A stretch of DNA of 64,000 bases from Apostichopus japonicus (taxonomy: Eukaryota > Echinodermata > Holothuroidea > Aspidochirotida > Stichopodidae). Positions 40,601-52,600 of the stretch are shown one piece after another. The stretch covers positions 8,123,001 through 8,187,000 of the forward strand of contig NC_092570.1 in assembly GCF_037975245.1 (NCBI RefSeq). The letters are read 5' to 3'. Under the pieces are notes generated by a model that searched no databases, had not been told where the DNA came from, and saw only the letters and a program-made list of their open reading frames with translations. The stretch's first letter is position 1. The number at the start of each line of letters is the position of its first letter. A program made the translations under genes and the position numbers.

Positions 40601-43600
40601 TTCCTCTCTTACATGTCTCCACTCTATTCATGCACTCTACTCATGCACTTTCCCATCTACCTGACCAATTGAATTTGTAATTGGTTTCGTATTGAAGATC
40701 ACAAAACTATTAAATTCAGGTTATCAATGCCATAATGAACATTTGGATGTAGATGGCTACTGAACCGAGACTTCCATGTCCATACATACATCTTGTTGCT
40801 ATGGTAACCATGGTTGCTATTAAAACTGGTATTTTCTGATGTTTGTTTCTAATAAATTTCTTATAGTCCAATAGCTCAGCTCTGTGGATATATACTTAAT
40901 AATGTCATGATTTGGCCAAATGATGTCCATCGAAGCATGCATGAACCACTCACTCCTCATCACCTCGGGATGAAACTATTAATTTAAACCGATTCTGCGG
41001 TAAACGATCAAAGTTCAAGGAGAAACATACAAAGTTTGCGATTGTTTGTTCAGCTTACCCAGATGCACTTAAGAGTATTGGGAGAGACAGATCCCACGAT
41101 CTCTTGAGTTTACAAAAAATACACTTCAGTTGATGTTCTTAAGGTAAATGCCCAAGAAAATAATAATATTAATTTGGTCTTTATATGGGCTGAGATTTTC
41201 TCTTGATAAAGGTGATGAAAGTTTTTGATAGAAAATGATTGATTGCAGTAGGAGCTACAGTATGGAGATGCAAAAACTCTTATACAAAATATATTCTGAC
41301 AAAAAAAAGTATCAGACAGATATAGAAATCATATAACCTTACACTTTCTAGACCTGTAGGACTCTCTAGAAACTCTTACCGTATATTGCTTCTTACCATC
41401 TCTCCTTTGACAACCATCAGACCCTTCTCCGTCTGTCTTCTGACACAATTTGGTCTACCCCCATCCCTCCCCCCCCCCATTCCCTTTATGCTAAGTACAG
41501 TACTAACCCGGTAAATGGTTTCGTAAGGGACTTATGTTGTGCCCTGTATCCCTAACAAACTGTAGTCAAATGGACTAATTTATTCAAAGTTGGGCTAACG
41601 TTGACACTGTAGACATAAAAACAACTTTTCTTTTTGTGACACAGTTTTGTGACACAGTTCTTGTCTGGTGTGTAACATAAATATAACTGTAGGTTTAACA
41701 ATTCCTTTCAAATTTGGCTAAGTTATTGAATGATGGTTTCATTTTCTTAATATATATGGCAAAGTAACCACTGTGAGGGTCCTCGATCACTCTGGTTTCT
41801 CGTGGGCTTGGACTATCAGGGGAGGCATTGAATTGAGTTTTGAAGTTTGAATGTGTAAACGGTGCCAAATTTTGCTGAATAACAATAGGTTAGGGGCCCT
41901 GGGAGGTGGTGGGGTGGGAGGGCTTCTCCCGTCCTTTTATATTCGGGCCTATAGGGTAGTTTACTCCGTTGAGCATAATTAGGCCTAAAAAGCTTACTGC
42001 ATGCTTACTGCATGCTTTGACTTTCTCAGAGGGCTGTTCAATACCTACCTCCATGATCTTTTGAAATAAACCTGGCATGAGGATCTGTCTGGCTTGCACC
42101 CTTCCTTAGGAGATCAATCTTTGAGTTAATAGTTAAATACCTGTCATGTGACTTGTTGTTGACTCGTCTGCCATCATGTAAGCATTCCACAAAGAAAACT
42201 TCCCCGACCATTGATGGATGTGCTAGTGGTACAGGTTCAAATAGGCTAGAAAAGGTCACATGACTCAATCAACCAGTCACACTCTACTTTACATAATTTT
42301 TTAGCAGACTCCATACTTTTCGAATGGGATTCAGTGAAAGACATACAAATCTTGCTTCTATTTTTAGGTAATTCCTGATTAATGTTAAGACGGTACATGT
42401 TCTGAGCTGTTTTGTAAAGAAGATTTATATCTGAGAAAAAAAAAGAAACCCATAAAGGAATGTTCTTTATGAAAGATTTTTTTTCTCTCAAGTTCACTTG
42501 TAAATAGAATGCAGGCATTACTTCAAGCATTCCAGACTCCAGCCTAATTTATTGCTATTAATTTTCATGGAAGGCTCAGGGCAGGAACACATCCCGGCAA
42601 TTAGTCGTGGGCTCCGAGTTTGTGACACATCAATCGTTCACAGCCACATTGTCTGGAAAACGTCTTAACTGGTGCATTTTCATCTTGGTTGGAAGAGTTG
42701 AAAAGCTACCTATCTGAAAGAAGAATGTTTTAATATTTCTCTGAAACTTTGATTTCGAACATGTCTTATATAGCTCGAAATAACTGGAAATTCAAGGAAA
42801 AGTTTGGCTCTATCAATCAGGTATATATTGTTAGAGGAAATTTATGTTTCAGACAAATTCATCTGTAGGAATCAAATTTCCTTTTTGGTGTCGACGAAAT
42901 CGTAACCTTTGTAGTCATGTAGGCGGATAAGTGTGTGTTTGTGCAAACATGTGTGTAAATGTGTGTGGACGCCTTGCTCGAAAACAAGATATCTCAAGAA
43001 GGGAATCTTTGACCAGTGTCATATTTAGTACATTAATTTCAAGAAGCCTGTTGTTTTTTGAAGAGGTCAAGGTCATTTGGGTTCACTAGTGGTCAATAGT
43101 GTCGTGCAGGATCTCGGTAGTCGAGTGAATCCCGGTATCCCGATCCCAGTATTGACTACTCGCGATCACAGTGCAATGTGTAAATACTACCGGGTGTGGG
43201 AAAACAAACCGGTTATTAAATTTGTTTCGGCTTAGCACGTTACGGGACCTCAGAGTTATTCCGAAATTTTTGTTATTTATTGATACGATGATTGTGAAGG
43301 TTCCCCATGTGTAAAAACTTACATCATGTATTTCACCTCATATAATAATTATAATGATTAAATAATAAATTTTGAGTCAAAACCGCAGGGAGTTTATCCA
43401 GCTTAAATCCATCTTCTCCCCGGTCTGTATATTATTATAGCCTAGGTTATGGTATGGGTACCCACAGTGCAGTACAGTAGGTTGCGCCCAGTGTATCAAG
43501 TTCGTTCATATCACATTGCATGCAATGCACAGATCAATGGAAAGTTTCCAATGCATGGTATGAATATTTATAAGCATTTCAATCCAAACAGCTTTTTCAT

Positions 43601-46600
43601 ACCATATAGTGTTAGCTATGTGGAGTTTTAGCTCAGTGTTAAGGAGTGTTAGCTCAGTGGTTAACGCCGGTGCCTTTCAATCATAAGGTCCCGAGTTTGA
43701 GTCACTCCAAGATTAATGTATGTCGTCCAGTTACAGAGTTGTTGACAATTGACAATTCATCATCATGGACTTCAAATATGAATCTAAGAGACTGACTTCG
43801 GTCAGCTTGCGGCCTTGATAAGCCAATAATGGCTTCTTCGCGAGTTCCTGCTTGCAGGAGGATCTAAAATACATACATACATACACACACACACAAGTTT
43901 TGGAAACGGATATAAGTGGGGAAGTGGAGGGGGAGTTCAGAGGGTGAGTTGCTGCTGGCCGCTAAAAAGAAATCAGCAGTTTGGACTTACCTTGGACACA
44001 AGAAAGGACCCGATGGAAAAGCGGAACATGTAGAGCGTGTCACCTGCAAAGTGTGCAAAGTTCAGTACGGGGCTAAGGGGGGGGGGGCCACATATAGAAC
44101 TTGTTTTGCCACTTAGAGAGTTGTCACCCAAAAGAGTTTGAAAAGGTGAAGACAGGGGCAGGGGCAAAGAAACAGCCCAGTCAAAACTAAGTACAGCAAA
44201 AACAATGAAACTGCAACAAACACCAATTACATCTTTCAACAAATACAAGCGAGAAGATGCGAAATGGAAACTGCTAAAGGAAAATGTTTTGTCTGGCAAA
44301 GGATTTACTTTCCAATATACAGCGTAGAGAAGCGAGGGTTCAAGGAGATGATCCGTGCATTTGAGCCGCGATACAAACTACCTGAAAGAAAGTATTTTAC
44401 CCAGACGGCGATCCCCAAACTCTACAATAAAACGAAAGAGGACATCAAAGAGGAACTAGGGAAAGAAATGGACTTTTTTTTCTGCAACGAGTGATCTATG
44501 TCCAGCAGAAGAATGGAGCCATACATGAGCCTAACAGCTCACTACATTGACTCGAATTGGAAACTTCAGTCCCGGTGTTTAGCGACAATATTTGTTGCAC
44601 AGGACCATATCGCACTCAATCTCGCCAAAGTTTTCATGGAGGTTTTGAGCGACTGGGATCTCCCCATCACAAAGCTTGTCGCTATAACCACAGACAATGC
44701 AGGGAACATTGTCAACGCTGTCACCAGCCTGGGGGTGAACCATGTATTATGTTTTGGACACAATTTAAACCTTGCCGTGACCAAAAGTTGGAAGGATGAT
44801 AACAGGGTGTCGAGAGCTGTTGGGATGTGCAAAAGCATAGTAAGCCACTTCTCTCATAGCTGGCAGAAGCGCAGGGAAAATTTCAGGAAGAACTTGGCCT
44901 GAAGTTGCAGTCACTTAAAACGGTATGTATATATATCAATTTTCATTTTAGAATCATATTTATGCAAGATAAAAAATATGTGGGGAGGATGATAAGCTAA
45001 ATCATTTTTTGTTTTAGTTATATTGAAAACATGTTAACAACTTTTCAATTTAATAAAGTAGTGTGAATTTTTTGTATTTTCCTCAGTGAAACGTGAAAAA
45101 TAAAAAACATATTTCTCTTGCTAAAAAAAATGGAAGCACAATTTACACCATCTGTATTTGAGGGGAGGTCAATGAAATAACTTTACCCTGTTAAAAAAAA
45201 AACCTGATACAGAAATAGGGTCACTTCAATGGCAGTTGTTGATTGGAACATTGTCAAATATTTAGTCAGAAACATTTAATTATACTTACTCATTTAGATT
45301 TATCTATAGCTGGCCAGTAATATGCACATTATTTAAATATACTATTACCAAATAATATAACATTTTGGAAGTTGGAATCCCTTTTTTTTTAATTCCCACA
45401 ATATATACTTTTCATCCATACTGTTCCCTGTTATCACGAAAATAACTTTCAAGTTTCAACTTTGACCTCTAAGCCTTAGCCGTTTCATTCCAACAAATCA
45501 AAAGATATGATTTTTAACAATTCAATTTGAAAATGGATCAGATATGCATGCCTTCATTCATAACCTGGTTTTTCAATTGACACTTTAATGAGGCAGTTTG
45601 ATTAAAGAAATTACAAAATGATATTAATAATTGAAAATCGCAATCTGAATTATATTTCCCTTTATTTTTTATCTTCACAGGAAAGTGTTACACGCTGGGG
45701 GTCCCGGTACGAAATGGTTAAAAGGTTGTTGGACCATGATGAGGCAGTTAGAAGGGTGCTAGCCATGGACCCCGAGACCAGCCACCTCTTACCAACATGG
45801 CAGGACAAAGATGTCCTAGAAAGCATTTGTAGCGCACTAGAGCAGGTCTCCAGGTTTACAGACATGATTTCTGGGGAAAATCATGTAACCATTAGTTCAG
45901 TCATTCCCACTCTTTGAAGCAAAGATTTTTGCCGCAAGGAAGGGGACACACAGCTCACAAAAGACATGAAACGACGAATGTTAGAGGACTTCCGGTCTCG
46001 CTACGAAGGGAAAGACTTTGTCACATTATTGAAAATAGCATGTTTACTAGACCCGTGGTACAAAATTGATTACCTCAACGACGATGAAGTACTAGAAGCA
46101 AAGAACTGTATTATTGTAGAATGTATAGGTAATATGGAAAAGAAAGCCAAGAACCCTTTTATTCTTAATGAAGTCTCAGGAAAGCTATCACGTTCAAGGA
46201 AAAAGAAAGTTTGCAAATCTGCTGAAAAAGGCGAAAAAGCAGGGGGCAAGTTGGTGGTGTTGATGGCCAATCTGCAGAACTCACCAATGAGCAGAAGATC
46301 AAGAAAGGGATTGGGACATATCTTGCCACCAATTCAATTCAATGGGAAGCCGACCCACTGGAGTGGTGGAAGGGAGAGGCAGTCAAGTTGCCTTGGCTTG
46401 CTCTTCTGGCAAAGAAAGATTTGTGTATTTGTGGATCCAGTTCCTCCTCTGAGCGACTATTTAGTACAGCTGGGGGACATTGTTACCGCAAACAGAAGTA
46501 GGCTTCAGCCAGAAAAAGTTTGAATGTTTACGTTTTTTTGCCAAAAATCTCTGAACTTTAACACATGTACTGTTAAATTTTAAGTACTAGTAACTTTAAG

Positions 46601-49600
46601 CCTAATGAAAAACATAAAAGGTATAAAGTAAAGAGAAATACGACACACAGGAACATTATTTTATCACTGAATCATCAGTATTATATATTTGCTTCCGTTT
46701 TGAAGTTTTCCGTCATATTTCACAATTGTGGAGATTCAGTGCAAAATAAAACTTTAGGTGTGTAAGTAGTTATGTTGTGGAAATGGCTCAGCGCCATTTA
46801 CAAAAATTAAGGTGTGTTGCTTGTGGGAGGATTGAGAAAGAAAAATTAGATAGATTGATCATATCAGGAAATAATTTTTAAATATGATTTCACAGTATAA
46901 TCAGTGAAGAAGCCAAATTATGATCTTTCGCTTACTGAGATGTCAAGCAGCGACTTTTTTGTTAAATAAAGGGCAGCAATATTAAAGTACAGTTACTATT
47001 ATATATTTAGTACCACAGCACTGTTTGACGATGATTCTGTATGCATGAATCAAATCCTAGCCTTTGATACACAATATCTCTCCTGTCTTGCATATTCAGG
47101 CCACAATATATTTATAAACCTTTCCGACTGTCAAAGTAGTTGTTTGCATCAGACATACGTGAATTTTCTTCGTCTTTAACACCGCGAAACCGATCATAAA
47201 TTTCTACTAAAAGCGATATGAATCACATTGCTCTTCGGGTGCTTGTTACTTGTGATCCAGGTTCATACATTAAATGGTTTCTAAGTGACATCTGAAACTG
47301 ACAGAGCCTGTTGAGGCTTTTAGAAAAAAATGAAATGAGTGAGAAAAAAATTCAAGAAACTGCCTTTTCCTCTAGAGGTCCGGTGAGAGTGTGAACAGAA
47401 TATTGCGGGGCAGATTGACAGACTTGTTGTCTGTTGTTTCGGCCTCTAGAGTGTTACTCTCTTTTCTATGTTGTACTGTAGCTAACTTTTAGAGAGCTCT
47501 ACGGTACACATACAAAATCTATATGTGTGGTTGTGTGAAGTCCATTTTAATTAGTACTACTATGGTAGGATATATATTGAGTATCAGAGACTGGATTGAT
47601 TACTCATTCTTCTTGAATGGGAGGGAGCGAGGTTTGAAAAATTGACAGTGATATCATGGTCACAGATGTTATACAATACTGAAGGCATATATAGCAGTGT
47701 ATGTACAACTGTATTATTCTACTGCATTATTATGAATATATGTGATGTATGGTTGCTGCATGATGTATGGTTGCTGACGGTATTAAACTCAGTTTTGTCT
47801 TTGCGATGTTAGTTATGTCCAGTACACTATACTGTACAATCTTGATATCCTCCACACTCCAAAATGCAACAATCCAGGGAAAAGTGTCATTAACAATGCA
47901 TCTCTTACACTTTACAATATCCCTAGATACAAATGTTAACTGTAAGAATAGCCAACCAAATTAAAAGAACAAAGAATGTAACACTTTTACACACATGTAA
48001 CACAATGTAATACATGTCACAGAAAAGTAACACATTGTAACACAAAAGGACCACATGAGACCTTTCTGTTGTACATACAGTACATGTACAGTATTTTCTC
48101 TGTTTGGAATAAAAATCTGCGTTGTTATGATGACTTAAATTTCATCCGTTCTCTGATGATTTGATCCTGACCTCAGACTCAGTTTGCTTGCCATCCTTTT
48201 ATGTACAGCGTACTGTAAGTGCGCCCTCTCTCATGTCATTAATTTGTGATGATTGATTGTGATTTTCCCCTAATCAATCACTTACAAACCATTTCAGTTC
48301 CACTTCATTTCAGAACTTTCACTCTACATAAGAAGAAATCAGACAATATTCAAAACACCACTTGAAGTCTTTCCCCTCCTTCCCTATCCCTTCTTCCTCT
48401 CCTCTCCCTCCTCTCACCTCCCCTTCCCTTTCCTTTTGCTTACCCTTCCCTTCCCTCTCGCATCTCCTTCCATGATACACAGTATTGTACAGTCAGAAAC
48501 CAAAATTACAGTACAATCGCTTATGTTTTAAATAATCGATGCATCCTCTCTCTTTGCAGTGCGTTATTCATGTTTGTCATGTTTGATGAAACAGACCATT
48601 AAAAATTATTCAAGATCCTTACTTTTATTTTCATGACAACAGATATATCATTTTGTAGGCATTGTTGAATTGCAGAATTAATTTGAATTCACTCTGAGAG
48701 GTTGTTGACCTCGTGTTGAATCACTTTTATGTGCTCGTAGTGTCCCGTTGAATGTTTTTAGAGTTTTGCACTGTAAAGAATAAATTTGTATTGAAGTCGG
48801 TAGACACCTTGTAGAGTGATATGACGGCCTGCTCTATGCTTACAGTAGCTGTAGGAGGAGAGAATACAGTGAGATTTATATCAGGTGGTGAGATGTGCCA
48901 TTGATTTTTTTGGCTCAAAAAGGCCTTTCTGCTGTCATCATTTTGATCAATTCTGAATGGTTTCTGAGTTTTTAGTTTTCCATGCTGTGGTACAAAATTA
49001 TATAAATTATGGAAGAAATTGTATAGCTGCTTGTGCAAAGCATTATTCATAAAGTTTGTAAGTAACTTGAGTTTAATTTTTTGACAGAAAATTCATAGTA
49101 GCGTAAATCAATATTGAATTGTTACGGTAGAGTGGATGTAATATTTAGTTGTTGTGGGTGCATGCATGTGTTTAGAACGTAAGTGCACAATCAAATACAT
49201 TTTAAAGTCTTTAAAGCTGATTAAAACAGGTGCTTAGAGGGAGATGTACTAGCAGGGTAAGGGAACATTGAGAAGAATTCTCACTTTCATTTACTCTACC
49301 TGTCCTCTCTACAATTTAAGCCCTCTTGTAGATCTACCTACTGAAGTTCAGTAATGGTAACATTTACTTCGCTCCTCGCCCACCTGTCTCCTCACAACCT
49401 TAGCACCTCGTTCTACCGTGCCTATAAAGTCCTGATAAAAAAAAAATAATACTGTGGGCCCTCTATGACTGGACACCCCCGGTCACTGCCCTTTCCTTCT
49501 CATTGTATCATTCAAAGTGTCATCCTTGGATTTCGTCTAGAAAGTTGAATAGAGCAACAGATATGGCGTAAAATTAAAAGCATCTAGCAAAGAATTGAGT

Positions 49601-52600
49601 GTTTTATTTCAATTTTTTGGGCTTGTGTCACATAATTGTTAAGGGGAGGGGAATGAGGTTGGGTTCGAGGAAATTTGACTTTGCGTTTGCTCTAACTGAA
49701 ACTATCTAGACTGCTAAATATATTCTTTTTAGTTCTAACTTACCGTAGATACAGTAAGAGGAGCTCCTGATGGAGTCAGTTCACGTGATGGAGTAAGGTC
49801 ATGTGATCAAGTTAGGTCACCTGATCGAGTCAGGTCACCTGATCGAGTCAGGTCACCTGATCGAGTCAGGTCACCTGTATGCAACTTGGATATATTGTCA
49901 TCACACATTTCATATTTAAATATATGTACAAAACACTTTCTTGATAATTTATGAGTAGCAACATTTTTGGTAGTGTAAGACAACAACTTATGTTCTTCTT
50001 CTGTTTGATTATTTACTCTTCGGGACATTGAACATAAAAGATGTTTTGGTAATGATGAAAATCATGATTAACATCCCATATCACTTGTAGCCTCCCTGTT
50101 ACTTTTCTCTGCTAAAAAAACATCTTAGTGTACACTTTGTCCATTGATGGTACTGTGGTAGAGAAATTTAGCATTGCTTAATACAGCATTGTCATACTCT
50201 AGATAGTAAAACTATATATATTATGTACAGTAGTATTTGCTGTGCAAATCTGTTTGCAAAAGATTGGAATCAAGAGGAACTTTGTTGATTCATTTATTCT
50301 CAGAACTGACAGTGAAAATATTATCGCAATGACTGCAAATGTAACCGAATACTGTACATTGCTTTTGATAAAAGGACAAACTGGTTCGTGGAAATACAGT
50401 GAGGTTCGGTCACTGATCTAGTTTTTTGCATATTCGGAATGCATTAACCTTGTTCAATAGTCCAATACACCATCTGGGAGAAATGTTGCCGGACATGTCA
50501 ATCAAATTGGAAGTTTTTAAAATATAATATTTCTCGTACTTTTGTGTAATGTGTGATAAGTGTAATTGATGAAATGAGCAGAACTCATTGACATGGTACA
50601 ACCTGCTACACTTGATGCCTCATTAATGAATATATTCATTAATCAAATTTTAAACATATTTTATTTTTCATACTTTTGTGTAATGGTGTCATTGATTATA
50701 TGAGCAGAACTCATTGACATGGTACAACCTGCTACCCTTGATGCCTCAAGGAATATTGAGTCAAATTTGAAAATTATTATATTTTTCATACTTTTGTGTG
50801 ATGCTGTCATTGATGAAAGGAGCAGAACTAACTGACATGGTACAGCCTGCTACACTTGATGCCTCATTAACGAATATTAATTAATCAAATTTTAAATATA
50901 TTTAATTAGTTCGTACTTTTGTGTAATTAAAGGTATTATTGATGAAATGATTAGAACTCATTGACATGGTACAGCCTTACTACCCTTGATGCCTCATTAA
51001 TGAATATTACTCCCCCCCCCCCCCATTGGCACTAACATTTTGTATGACCAATACAAACTACTGGAAAGAATTCTGTTATTTGGCAGTCTATGTTACTTCT
51101 CTCTTCCTTACCTGTCTGCACACAACTACTGTACCCTCCCTCTACCCTGCCTAGAGGCCAGTCCAGACCCCGGTATAAAGTTTTGTGATTGTTCTCCATA
51201 AGCCCTGTAATAACTCTTATTTCATCCTTGCAGGTTTCATTTAGCTGATATGGGTATCCAGCTTCCGTTGGAGATGCAACCATTTAAAGTCTCCCAGCTT
51301 GGCTTTGAATCCTGTCAAACCACGTACGGTTCTCCGATAGTCAGCAGTCCCACTGGTGACCCCATTACGGTGGACGACTCCCACCTCTCTCAGGGACAAA
51401 ACTTGTTCATTGGTAAGAAGAAGATTTTATTTCACATTCTGCATTATTTCTAAAGCAATAACGCTAAAGTTTAAAATTTTCATGAATGCTACAGTATAAG
51501 CAAATGTTATTATGATGGTTGCAATTTTGATCTATGTACTGCCTTTGTTTGTGTTTTTCTCAGTCTGTACCATCACAACTTTATTTCATTGCCTGCCAAA
51601 AAAAAAAAAAAAAAATTCAACAAATATTTTGAATTTGAAATGTTCTAAAATTGCTACAGTATGTTAGGTGCATTTTATAGAATTTTTGTTCAGCCAATGT
51701 GGAACTAACATACAATATAGATTCCGTGCTCACTTCACACCTCTTCAACACTGTGTACCCCTTAAAATGTTGATAAGATCTCCAAAATTGTCAGAAAACA
51801 AGCAAAGTAATATTCCCTTTTGAAAAATTTCCACACATGTTTTAAAATGCAAAGCGTCAATTTTTATGCCGCTTTTTGCAGATGTGCATTTGAAAGTGCC
51901 CAGAAGCGAACAGAAAGAGATTTTGAATTGGCTTCTCCTTGAGTGTTACAGCCGGATAGAGCCGATTAAAGATATTGAACAAAATCTCCAAAGTCATAAA
52001 CTTGTTAAAATTCCATGACTGTAATTTTTTTTTGAAATGGAAAGGTTCAAAGAACTGGCTGCCTGTCTTTGAACGTTTCACCGTCTTCAAGTAACAATTT
52101 GACCTACTTTGTGGTATTCAGCAGTATCGGTAGTCTCCATGGCGAAACTAGTCTTTTTATATAGATTTTTGTTTCTCTCGGAAAGATCAGTAATTAGTGA
52201 GTTAATTGACCATTAATTTTTATTCTGCAGAGAATTTTCCCTCATGCAATTTGTTTATTTTAGAAGTTGTTGTCTTTCACAAGCAAGTCCAATGGTACAC
52301 CATTTTTCAGTGAGCCAAGAGAGAGATTGTTTTCATAAATCAGAGATGAAACTACAACAATTTTAGGGAGCAGCTGATACAGGATTAAGGCATGGAAAAG
52401 ATTCAGATTACGTTTCGTGTAGTTGTATTGCCACAACCAGGTTACATATCATAACAATTTATACTGGATTCTTTATGAGTAATGAGAAAACATACAGTAG
52501 TTGTGAACGGAAGTGTCCGTGGAAGCCTTCAGGCGTGAACATAGTAGAACAATCTTGTAATTAAGGAAGAAAATAAACAACAAGAAAAAACTGTATAGAT

